Source: Bdellovibrionales bacterium (GTDB taxonomy: Bacteria; Myxococcota; XYA12-FULL-58-9; SYDY01). From it: a stretch of 26,914 nt of DNA. The stretch spans positions 1 to 26,914 of the forward strand of contig SYDY01000056.1 in assembly GCA_005801425.1 (NCBI GenBank), written 5' to 3'. This document shows positions 1 to 7,038 of the stretch, piece by piece (the first letter of the stretch is position 1; every line of letters starts with the position of its first letter). The notes below the pieces were generated by a model, which did not search any database, was not told where the DNA came from, and worked only from the letters and a program-made list of their open reading frames with translations. A program made the translations under genes and the position numbers.

Positions 1-1122
1 ATGCGCAAGTGTCATCTCAATACGTGCCCGGTGGGGGTTGCCACGCACGATCCTATTTTGCGCAAACGTTGTGTAGGCACACCCGAACATGTGATCAATT
101 TCTTTTTCTTTGTGGCTGAAGAATTGCGCGAGATCATGGCATCGCTTGGATTTCGCACCGTGCTAGAGATGGTAGGGCAGGTCGATTGCATTCGTGTACG
201 TGGCGACATTCAGCATCCGAAAGCATCCCATCTCGATTTCTCGTCGGTCCTGTCATTTCCAAGAAATTGTGAAAATCGCATACGACATCATGCTTTAAAG
301 CAAGATCATGGACTTCATGATGTACTCGATCATGCGATCATGCGACTTGCTCATGACAGCCTCGAAAACGGAAATGCAACGTACATTGATTTGTCTATCG
401 GTAACAAAGATCGTGCGTGTGGCGCCATGCTTTCAGGCGAAGTAGCAAAACGTTACGGCGAAGAAGGACTTCCTGAAGGCACCATCACGGCCCACTTTGT
501 GGGTATTGCGGGACAAAGCTTTGGTGCATTTTTAGCACCTGGGATCACGTTTTATCTCGAAGGCCTCGCAAATGATTACGTGGGTAAAGGATTATCGGGT
601 GGGATCCTTGCGATCAGGCCGCCCAAGTCCGCCAATTATATTGCGGCACGCAATGTGCTGGTGGGCAACACGGTTTTGTATGGTGCAACATCGGGGACTG
701 CATTTTTCTGCGGTCAGGCGGGTGAGCGGTTTGCGGTGCGCAACAGCGGCGCCACGGCGGTTGTTGAGGGCTGTGGCGATCACGGTTGCGAATACATGAC
801 CGGAGGCCGCGTTCTTGTGCTTGGTGCTACCGGACGTAATTTTGGTGCAGGGATGAGTGGTGGACTTGCTTATGTGTATGACGAGCGAAGTGATTTTCAT
901 CGCCGTTGCAACAACGACATGATTGATCTTGAAGATCTTGATGATGATGACAGCACATGGATCCGAAGCATGCTGGCACAGCATGCACAACGTACCGGAA
1001 GCGTGCGGGCGCACCAACTTCTCGAAGAATTTGTCGAGCATCGACGTTTTTTTGTGAAAGTATTTCCGCGCGAATATCGGCGTGTGCTTAATAATGAAGA
1101 ACTGGAGCTCTCTCATGGCTGA
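1..1122 (+). CDS. gltB: Glutamate synthase large subunit, C-terminal part (5' end outside window)
   Basis: This is the C-terminal 373 residues of the large (alpha) subunit of NADPH-type glutamate synthase, which makes two glutamates from glutamine and 2-oxoglutarate in the cytoplasm. The first visible residues contain CHLNTCPVG, which holds two of the three cysteines of the family's 3Fe-4S cluster; the third would lie just before the window, so the ATG at position 1 is internal and not the real start. A GXGXG-type beta-helix domain follows at about residues 130-330, with glycine-rich repeats such as GKGLSGG and GAGMSGG. The 3' end overlaps the gltD start by 8 bases, which indicates translational coupling in a gltBD operon. 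The full protein is normally about 1500 residues, so roughly three quarters is missing because of the window edge. No internal damage is visible. Confidence 0.96.
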   Translation: MRKCHLNTCPVGVATHDPILRKRCVGTPEHVINFFFFVAEELREIMASLGFRTVLEMVGQVDCIRVRGDIQHPKASHLDFSSVLSFPRNCENRIRHHALKQDHGLHDVLDHAIMRLAHDSLENGNATYIDLSIGNKDRACGAMLSGEVAKRYGEEGLPEGTITAHFVGIAGQSFGAFLAPGITFYLEGLANDYVGKGLSGGILAIRPPKSANYIAARNVLVGNTVLYGATSGTAFFCGQAGERFAVRNSGATAVVEGCGDHGCEYMTGGRVLVLGATGRNFGAGMSGGLAYVYDERSDFHRRCNNDMIDLEDLDDDDSTWIRSMLAQHAQRTGSVRAHQLLEEFVEHRRFFVKVFPREYRRVLNNEELELSHG

Positions 1123-2542
1123 TCCGCATGGATTTTTACGCGTGCATCGTGAGCAGCCAAGCGAACGATCCATTGATACCCGTCTTGGTGATTATCACGA
1201 ATTTGTGGAAGAACCTTCCGATGAATCGGTGCGCAAGCAAGCATCGCGATGCATGGATTGCGGCATACCGTTTTGTCACCAAGGATGCCCTCTGGGGAAT
1301 CTTATCCCTGAGTGGAATGATCTTGTGTATCGGGGTCGCCTTGATGAAGCGGTCGAACGTTTGCATACCACCAATAATTTCCCCGAGGTCACGGGTCGCA
1401 TTTGCCCTGCGCCATGCGAAGCCTCATGTGTTCTTAATATCGACAACGCACCCGTAAGCATTAAAACTGTCGAACGCCATCTCGCGTCCTATGCGATGGA
1501 ACAGGGTTTGCGCCCTGTTATCGCAACGCAACAACGTGGCCAACGTGTTGCGATTGTAGGTTCAGGCCCAGCAGGTCTTGCTGCGGCACAACAACTTTGC
1601 CGACAAGGCTATCAGGTGACGGTGTTTGAAAAAGATGACAGGGTTGGTGGTCTTCTTCGCTATGGTATTCCCGATTTTAAATTGGAAAAACATATTGTCG
1701 ATGCGCGTATCGAACAAATGCGCACTGAAGGTGTTGTTTTTAATACCGGTGTTTTAATAGGTCGCGATATTTCTATCGAAGATTTTCGCCACAACTTTGA
1801 TGCTGTGATCCTATGTGGAGGCGCACGCAAGCCGCGAGAGCTTGATATACCAGGACGCCAGAGTTCAGGTATTTACCCTGCCATGCTGTATCTCGAACAA
1901 CAAAATCGGTTCAATGCAGGTGATCGTATTGATGCAGATCAACGTATCGATGCCCATGGAAAAAATGTAATTGTGATAGGGGGTGGTGACACCGGATCCG
2001 ATTGCGTAGGCACCGCAAATCGCCAAGGTGCAAAACATGTCTTGCAATTGGAGATCATGCCGCGTCCCCCAGATCATCGTAGCGATCAAAATCCATGGCC
2101 CGAATGGCCGATGATCCTGCGTACATCGTCCTCCCATCGGGAAGGCTGCGAGCGGCAATGGTCTTTGATGTCCAAACGATTTGAGCACATCGACGGTCAA
2201 TTAACGGGTCTCAGTGTGGTCGATGTGGCATTTGCAAACGGCGTGTTGATTGAACGGGAGGAGAGCACGCGTATTCTTCCAGCCGATCTTGTATTTCTCG
2301 CCATGGGTTTTGTGGGGCCCGATGCCGATGATTTGTTGGGGCAATGGGGTGTGAGTTGTGCGCCGAACGGCAATATCATCACAACACGTGAGGGTTCTAC
2401 CAATGTGTCCGGTGTGTTTGCTGCAGGCGATATGTCCCGTGGCCAATCGCTTGTGGTGTGGGCCATCGCCGATGGGCGTCGTGTTGCAGCAGGCGTTGAT
2501 GTTTTTTTACAAAAAACTTCTTTAGCGGAGTGCTCTGTGTAG
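1115..2542 (+). CDS. gltD: Glutamate synthase small subunit
   Basis: This is the NADPH-oxidising beta subunit that passes electrons through FAD and 4Fe-4S clusters to GltB. I start it at the ATG at 1115, giving MADPHGFLRV; GGAG at 1104-1107 lies 7 bases upstream, and family members begin at about this point. The N-terminal part carries the 4Fe-4S cysteines (CMDCGIPFCHQGCP, then GRICPAPCEASC). An FAD-binding Rossmann motif follows (VAIVGSGPAGLAAA), then an NADPH-binding motif (VIVIGGGDTGSDCVG) and the C-terminal FAD motif near VFAAGDMSRGQSLVVWAI. The length of 475 residues is normal. The stop codon TAG lies inside a copy of a dispersed palindromic repeat (2539-2562), so the last residues may have been altered when the repeat arrived. 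The protein looks intact and functional. Confidence 0.96.
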   Translation: MADPHGFLRVHREQPSERSIDTRLGDYHEFVEEPSDESVRKQASRCMDCGIPFCHQGCPLGNLIPEWNDLVYRGRLDEAVERLHTTNNFPEVTGRICPAPCEASCVLNIDNAPVSIKTVERHLASYAMEQGLRPVIATQQRGQRVAIVGSGPAGLAAAQQLCRQGYQVTVFEKDDRVGGLLRYGIPDFKLEKHIVDARIEQMRTEGVVFNTGVLIGRDISIEDFRHNFDAVILCGGARKPRELDIPGRQSSGIYPAMLYLEQQNRFNAGDRIDADQRIDAHGKNVIVIGGGDTGSDCVGTANRQGAKHVLQLEIMPRPPDHRSDQNPWPEWPMILRTSSSHREGCERQWSLMSKRFEHIDGQLTGLSVVDVAFANGVLIEREESTRILPADLVFLAMGFVGPDADDLLGQWGVSCAPNGNIITTREGSTNVSGVFAAGDMSRGQSLVVWAIADGRRVAAGVDVFLQKTSLAECSV

Positions 2543-2562
2543 GGGCGGTTCGAGAACCGCCC
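2539..2562. repeat. Dispersed palindromic repeat, copy A (between gltD and LysR gene)
   Basis: The repeat is GTAG followed by perfect arms GGGCGGTTC (2543-2551) and GAACCGCCC (2554-2562) around a 2-base loop. Near-identical copies occur at 17421-17444 and 17463-17486. It supplies the TAG stop of gltD and lies 9 bases before the end of the convergent LysR gene. It could fold as a hairpin in both transcripts and help end transcription, but no long T-run follows on either strand, so terminator function is unproven. The form resembles REP-like palindromes scattered through many bacterial genomes. Confidence 0.85.
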
Positions 2563-2571
2563 GTGTCTTTG

Positions 2572-3504
2572 TTAAACCAAATCCCACTTCGACGTTTTCC
2601 CAACCTCGCGCATCGTTTCAATGAAATCGGTGACGTGTTGTGGAATGGGTTTTCCTTCAAGCATGGTTAATCCATAGGTGACATTCGGAAAATAACGCTT
2701 GAGCGAAATCGTATGTAGCTTCGGTTCATCATTCCATCCTGCGGCTGAAATGATGGACAATCCGAGGCCTTCTTCAACATAGTGCCGAACGAGTTCCCAG
2801 TCTTCCAGTTCGACGCGAACACCACTTTTTGCGCCATATCTGCTGATGACAACATCAATGCCCACCACGGTATGGCGCTCACAGGTTGGCAAAATCAGTG
2901 GATAGCTTGTGATTTCTTCCAGCGACACATTTTTCTTGCCAACAAGCGGATGATCCTTGGGCATGATCAAATTGGTTTCAAATTCATAGATGGGAATGTA
3001 ACAGAGATCGCCCGGTGTGTTTTTAGGTGATGTGCCAATCATAAAATCAATTTCTTCACGTCGAAGCATCTCGTAAATATCGGGTGTTTCGGCATATTTG
3101 AGTTTGACTTTGATATCGGATTGAAAATCGCAGTAGTGTTTCACTAGACGTGGCAACAAATACATGAGCGTGGGTTGATTGGCACCGATGGTGAGGAATT
3201 CGGGCTTTTGTCTTTTGACTGCCGCGAAAAATGTATCCCGAAGACGATCGAGGGGTTCTACATGGGGCAATGCGAGCTTGAGCAACAATTGCCCATGCTC
3301 TGTGAGTGACATCCGTTGATCACGGCGCTCAAGCAGTTCAACACCGAGATCTTCCTCAAGTGCTTTGATTTGTAATGAGACTGAAGGCTGGCTTAATCCC
3401 ATGGCCTTGGCTGCTTTTGATATGGAACCCGTTCGGGCCACATGACAAAATCCGCGCAATTGTTGAAGCCTATTGTGCTTGTAGTGGAACCCTTCTTTAG
3501 ACAT
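2572..3504 (-). CDS. LysR-family transcriptional regulator, CysB-like
   Basis: This is a DNA-binding regulator of 310 residues, a normal length for the family. An N-terminal winged helix-turn-helix occupies about residues 13-72, with GSISKAAKAMGLSQPSVSLQ as the helix-turn-helix core. A linker helix and a periplasmic-binding-protein-like effector domain follow, from about residue 100 to 300. The conservation pattern (LTIGANQPTLMYLLPRLVK; DFMIGTSP) is nearest to CysB/Cbl-type regulators, but the effector cannot be read from sequence. The gene is convergent with gltD and divergent from the RING-type gene, with 165 bases between the two starts. No Shine-Dalgarno sequence precedes the ATG, and a perfect TATAAT lies 11 bases upstream of it, so the transcript may be nearly leaderless. 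Targets are unknown; the divergent gene or the gene itself are the usual candidates. Confidence 0.9.
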   Translation of the reverse strand: MSKEGFHYKHNRLQQLRGFCHVARTGSISKAAKAMGLSQPSVSLQIKALEEDLGVELLERRDQRMSLTEHGQLLLKLALPHVEPLDRLRDTFFAAVKRQKPEFLTIGANQPTLMYLLPRLVKHYCDFQSDIKVKLKYAETPDIYEMLRREEIDFMIGTSPKNTPGDLCYIPIYEFETNLIMPKDHPLVGKKNVSLEEITSYPLILPTCERHTVVGIDVVISRYGAKSGVRVELEDWELVRHYVEEGLGLSIISAAGWNDEPKLHTISLKRYFPNVTYGLTMLEGKPIPQHVTDFIETMREVGKTSKWDLV

Positions 3505-3515
3505 TGCGACGTTTT

Positions 3516-3521
3516 ATTATA
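3516..3521 (-). promoter_or_regulatory. Candidate -10 box of the LysR gene
   Basis: On the minus strand this reads TATAAT, a perfect sigma-70 -10 hexamer, ending 11 bases before the ATG. No good TTGACA-like -35 sits 16-18 bases upstream. The surrounding sequence on the plus strand is AT-rich with a partial T-N11-A dyad (ATAGC...GATATAG), the kind of site a LysR protein may bind for autoregulation. Transcription would begin about 4-6 bases before the start codon. Confidence 0.45.
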
Positions 3522-3669
3522 GCTTTTTGATATAGTAAACTTTGAAAATGCCATGTGTGTGGATTTGTTTATTTTTTATCAAAAGAGATGATCGTAAAGG
3601 GTGCTCTTGTGTGAGTTTATGTATTCTTTATGGGTTGACGGATCCCAACACCGCTGAACATGTGCCCCT

Positions 3670-4869
3670 ATGTCTACTGTTGGTCAGATTTTACCCACGT
3701 TGGCTATAAGAAACCCCATAGGCGATTCGTTTCAGCCCTTGAATATTGTAGTAAAGCAGCGTTCGGTTCCCACACCCCAGCGTGATTCGGCAATGAAGTC
3801 ATGCTGTTTATGCCTCGGTGTTTCATCCATGGTAGTGGGAGGCATAGGCTTTATTGGTGGTGTTGTGAGTTTGACGATAGCGCATGTTTCATCGACCATC
3901 TATTTTTTAACACTGGGCACCTCAGGGGGTGTTTGCGTTACAGGCGTAGGGGCTGCCGGTTGCAGTTCCCGGCTCGGTCGGCCTCCAAAAAATGTGTTCA
4001 CAGGAACGATTGTGACGCCGCCTCAAACTTCATGTTGGAGTCGTTGTTGTCCATCGGTGCGTGTTGGATCAGAAAGCATGCCTGAACCCCTGCTTTTTCA
4101 ATTCCCCCAGGATCAACCTGCTTGTCCTACGTGCATTGATACCCAATCGGTCACAGCAGATTGGGCGGTATTGGCCTGTGGTCATGCTTACCATGGCATA
4201 TGCATCGATCAGCAAATCCAAACCTTGCCACCCAATACACCACCGAAATGTCCCGAATGTCGAACGCCTTTTTCGGATGCATTGATCTCTGATATTGTAT
4301 TGAAAAGTCTTCTCACCGATGTGGCGCTTGATTTTTCTTACTTTCTCCATGCGAATGCACAACAACAAATGTGGCCGTTTTATGCGCGTGTTAAAAAAAC
4401 AGAAAATTGGCAAGTATGTTTAGGATCATGGGACTTGCTGTTGGTTCTTGAAAAAATAAATCATTTAAATCAAAATCCTTTTTCAGAAGAGACTTGGGTA
4501 AGCTTGATAGGCAGTGCACGCAGCGTGGTTTCACTCTTGAAGGGCAAGCCACAACTTACTGCTGCTCTTGTTTCTGCATGTGCAGGGAGTGATAATGTGG
4601 AACCTGCGCTTCGTGCGATTGAAAAAATCAGTAAGATCAAGCGTTCTGTTGCTCGAAGCTATGATGTCGAAAGTCGTAGGCTTGCTTTCTGGGAGATAGA
4701 ACCCAAACGAAAGACTATCGGTATAGCATTTCGTACCGAGAATGTTCGATTTAATCATTTGGCTTGGCGGGCTCTTGCACTTCAAACCGGTATTCAGCGT
4801 CAAACAGAAATCGTACCTGTCATGGCAGTGGGATCTTCCATACAGGAACAGCCACGAACCATACCGTAG
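3670..4869 (+). CDS. Membrane protein with RING-H2-type zinc-finger motif
   Basis: This 399-residue protein has two probable hydrophobic helices at about residues 46-72 and 75-98, then a RING-H2 pattern: C152-x2-C155-x14-C170-x1-H172-x2-H175-x2-C178-x15-C194-x2-C197. The core reads LACGHAYHGICID and KCPECRTPF, which matches eukaryotic E3 ubiquitin ligases at all eight zinc ligands. The remaining 200 residues are helical and unrecognised. In eukaryotes such domains recruit E2 enzymes; in bacteria they are uncommon and best known from effectors of host-associated species. No secretion signal is evident to me. The start is uncertain because no Shine-Dalgarno sequence precedes 3670; an internal ATG at 3793 (residue 42) is an alternative that would still keep both helices. 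The 3' end overlaps the opposing transporter gene by 50 bases. The motif is clear; a role in ubiquitin-like chemistry is inference. Confidence 0.75.
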   Translation: MSTVGQILPTLAIRNPIGDSFQPLNIVVKQRSVPTPQRDSAMKSCCLCLGVSSMVVGGIGFIGGVVSLTIAHVSSTIYFLTLGTSGGVCVTGVGAAGCSSRLGRPPKNVFTGTIVTPPQTSCWSRCCPSVRVGSESMPEPLLFQFPQDQPACPTCIDTQSVTADWAVLACGHAYHGICIDQQIQTLPPNTPPKCPECRTPFSDALISDIVLKSLLTDVALDFSYFLHANAQQQMWPFYARVKKTENWQVCLGSWDLLLVLEKINHLNQNPFSEETWVSLIGSARSVVSLLKGKPQLTAALVSACAGSDNVEPALRAIEKISKIKRSVARSYDVESRRLAFWEIEPKRKTIGIAFRTENVRFNHLAWRALALQTGIQRQTEIVPVMAVGSSIQEQPRTIP

Positions 4870-6352
4870 CGCTGATCAATATCACGCCGACGAGATTTAG
4901 GATGAATCCTGCGGTGGCAAGTCCGCGCATGGTGACACGCCCTGATGAAAACACAATAGCGTTGGGTGGCGTTGCGATGGGAAGCATGAATGCACACGAT
5001 GCTGAGAATGTTGCAGGTAGCATAAGTAACCTTGGATCAAGCCCTAAAGCGAGGGAAGAACTTGCCATAACAGGAAGCATCAGTGCCGTACTGGCTGCAT
5101 TGCTTGTAAACTCCGTGAGAAATGTCATCAGCGTGCAAACCAGAACAACCGCCATCCATGCAGGTACTTGGCGTAGAGTTGGCTCCATGCTCAGTGCAGC
5201 CGCTTTGGCCAATCCTGTTGCTTCAAAAACATGGGCAATGCAAACACCACCCCCTATAAGCAGTAAGATATCCCAAGGAATATTTTTTGCAGTGTCCCAG
5301 TTCATGAGTGCACGATCTTTTTGATCACCACTTGGGATAATAAAACTTAAAATAGCGCAAAAAACAGCGACGACACCGTCGCCCACATACTCGGCATCAG
5401 GAATAGGCAAAAGATGCCACCATCCCGGAAATGTGAATTCACTGCCAAAATCAATATCACGCCGTGTGATCCATAAAAGTGCTGTAAAAGAAAACAACGC
5501 AAGCATACGTTTTTCAGAAGAACGTATGGGGCCCAAGTCATACAAACTTTGTTTGATCATCGCATCGCCACTGCGCGTCCCGATCCCTTGTGGGGCAATG
5601 ATTTTGATCAGAACAAACCATGCAATGACAAGAAAAACCCAAACCATCGGTGTTGCAATCAAACACCAGCTTGAAAAACTAACAGGCGGTGCACCCGCGC
5701 GTTCCATGGCAGCGTAGGTGCTCATAAACAATGCATTGGGTGCGGTACCGACGGGTGTGGCTATACCGCCAATGGAGCTTGCATATGCGACACCGACCAA
5801 CAAAGCGAAGGAAAAGTTTTTTTCATCTTTGCCTTGGATAGCCCCCACGTCACGCAAATTGGATACAAGCGCAAGTGCAATGGGCAAGAGCATGAGTGTC
5901 GTTGATGTGTTGTTCATCCACATGGATAAAAAACATGCGGCGCTCATGAATCCTAAAATGAGTCGTGAGGGCTGTGTTCCTGCACGGCGGATCACATGAA
6001 GTGCTATCCGTCGATGAAGTCCCCAACGTTCGATCCCTAAGGCAAGTACAAGGCCACCAAAAAACATCCACAAAATAGGATGTGCGTAAGCTGGCGTCGA
6101 AATGCTTGTGGGAACAACACCGAAAAGTGGAAATGCGGCGAGGGGTATAAGGGATGTGGCTGCCATGGGAATGGCTTCTGTTAACCAAAGAACTGCGACA
6201 AATCCTGTGATGCCTGCGGCCATCTGACCTCGCACTGGATCAATGCCAACGTCAAAGTGCAAGCGACCTGTGAGTGAATACAAACAGGCGCCGACGAGCA
6301 ATCCAATACTCAACAAAATCAGACGCTGTCTGAATGATTTTTCTTTCTCCAT
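4820..6352 (-). CDS. DASS/SLC13-family anion:sodium symporter
   Basis: This is an inner-membrane transporter of 510 residues with about 12 hydrophobic segments. The family imports dicarboxylates such as succinate, malate and citrate, or sulfate, usually with sodium. Diagnostic features are the two related substrate/sodium-binding loops, MNNTST at residues 146-151 and TSNAAST at 416-422, the region GIATPVGTAPNA near 197-207, and the C-terminal signature CAFMLPIATPPNAIVFSSG at 453-471. Length is typical. The substrate cannot be fixed from sequence. The gene stands alone on the minus strand; upstream lies the 140-bp inverted-repeat region, so its promoter must lie in 6353-6430 or within that region. 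The C-terminal coding end overlaps the convergent RING gene. The ATG at 6352 has no strong Shine-Dalgarno sequence, but MEKEKSFRQR followed directly by the first helix supports it. Confidence 0.92.
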   Translation of the reverse strand: MEKEKSFRQRLILLSIGLLVGACLYSLTGRLHFDVGIDPVRGQMAAGITGFVAVLWLTEAIPMAATSLIPLAAFPLFGVVPTSISTPAYAHPILWMFFGGLVLALGIERWGLHRRIALHVIRRAGTQPSRLILGFMSAACFLSMWMNNTSTTLMLLPIALALVSNLRDVGAIQGKDEKNFSFALLVGVAYASSIGGIATPVGTAPNALFMSTYAAMERAGAPPVSFSSWCLIATPMVWVFLVIAWFVLIKIIAPQGIGTRSGDAMIKQSLYDLGPIRSSEKRMLALFSFTALLWITRRDIDFGSEFTFPGWWHLLPIPDAEYVGDGVVAVFCAILSFIIPSGDQKDRALMNWDTAKNIPWDILLLIGGGVCIAHVFEATGLAKAAALSMEPTLRQVPAWMAVVLVCTLMTFLTEFTSNAASTALMLPVMASSSLALGLDPRLLMLPATFSASCAFMLPIATPPNAIVFSSGRVTMRGLATAGFILNLVGVILISATVWFVAVPVWKIPLP

Positions 6353-6431
6353 AATGCGCTGGTCTGTATCGATCGATGCTTGTAATGTCTATGTTGTTTT
6401 ATCTCTCTCCTTGTTGGTGTGCCTCTCTGCC

Positions 6432-6571
6432 TCGCCATCCGTGTGCAGTGTCCTCCCGCCTTCCACAAAAGCCACGTGACGCGCATGATGTTTTGGATTT
6501 GATTGTCGTTTTTGATCGCGTCACAACGCTTTTGTGGGAATGCGGTCCGGTCCGTTTACACGGCATGGCGA
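6432..6571 (+). repeat. 140-bp imperfect palindrome, left copy
   Basis: The unit is bounded by TCGCCAT and ATGGCGA and folds back on itself. The inner arms are 6463-6483 (starting CCACAAAAGC) and 6517-6537 (ending GCTTTTGTGG), which match at 18 of 21 positions around a 33-base centre. Two blocks recur exactly but inverted in the right copy: 6459-6485 (27 bases, equal to 6818-6844) and 6514-6561 (48 bases, equal to 6743-6790). The 28-base central loop is not conserved between the copies. The form suggests a non-autonomous palindromic element (MITE- or REP-like). No transposase gene is nearby. Confidence 0.85.
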
Positions 6572-6731
6572 GGCCGGGTTCGGTAGAAAATAACAAGGAC
6601 TCACAGTGCCATATTATGTGATGATTCGCTCCTGTGATGCGTTGGTTCTACGCAACAAAATAGGGCGAGATCATACCACATGACGCTTTTTCATTAGCAT
6701 CTGCCCACTTATGCAACTAAAAACGTTGGCA

Positions 6732-6872
6732 TCGCCATTGCAGTGTAAACGGACCGGACCGCATTCCCACAAAAGCGTTGTGACGCGATCAACGCATTCA
6801 GGCAATATAAACAACCGTGCGCGTCACGTGGCTTTTGTGGAAGGAGGGAGGAACCTGCACACGCAATGGCGA
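6732..6872 (-). repeat. 140-bp imperfect palindrome, right copy (inverted)
   Basis: This is the inverted partner of the copy at 6432-6571, again bounded by TCGCCAT and ATGGCGA. The 48-base block 6743-6790 and the 27-base block 6818-6844 are exact reverse complements of blocks in the left copy, while the apical loop (6791-6817) has diverged. The outermost parts, such as the segment near 6841-6866, match with scattered differences. Together the copies could form either two separate hairpins or one giant stem closing over the 160-base middle segment. Confidence 0.85.
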
Positions 6873-7038
6873 AAGAACGCTAATCGATTCAATTTTCGTG
6901 ATAAATGTGCAGCATGTCGATGTGTGACCGCGTAAAACGAGAGATGGAGTGCCCTGATCCCAACTTGACCCTACCCCACGCTTGATGGGATGCCTTTGTG
7001 CGCGGACCGCAATGGTTTTGCAAACAGGGGGAGAGACG

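Larger units (their letters stand above)
6353..7038. other. Gene-free stretch between transporter and lipoprotein genes
   Basis: This 686-base stretch holds no convincing gene. Its main content is two inverted copies of a 140-bp imperfect palindrome (6432-6571 and 6732-6872) with a 160-base unique segment between them. Short open frames that cross the repeats share the peptide CKRTGPHSHKSVVTRS on opposite strands of the two copies, as expected of repeat DNA and not of conserved proteins. The rightmost 165 bases should carry the promoter of the downstream envelope cluster. TTGACC at 6965-6970 is a possible -35 box, but no good -10 follows at normal spacing. Confidence 0.7.

Noticed and set aside
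592-1173. 193-codon open frame on the minus strand inside gltB
   Set aside because: It is antisense to an intact conserved gene, and its composition is that of a shadow frame.
6432-6872. Integron attC sites flanking a gene cassette
   Set aside because: The hairpin shape with variable loop is similar, but I see no GTTRRRY/RYYYAAC core at the ends and no gene in the 160-base middle segment.
6376-6935. Short open frames of 60-90 codons over the inverted repeats, sharing the peptide CKRTGPHSHKSVVTRS
   Set aside because: The shared peptide comes from the two repeat copies being inverted; there is no ribosome site, and the frames diverge outside the repeat.
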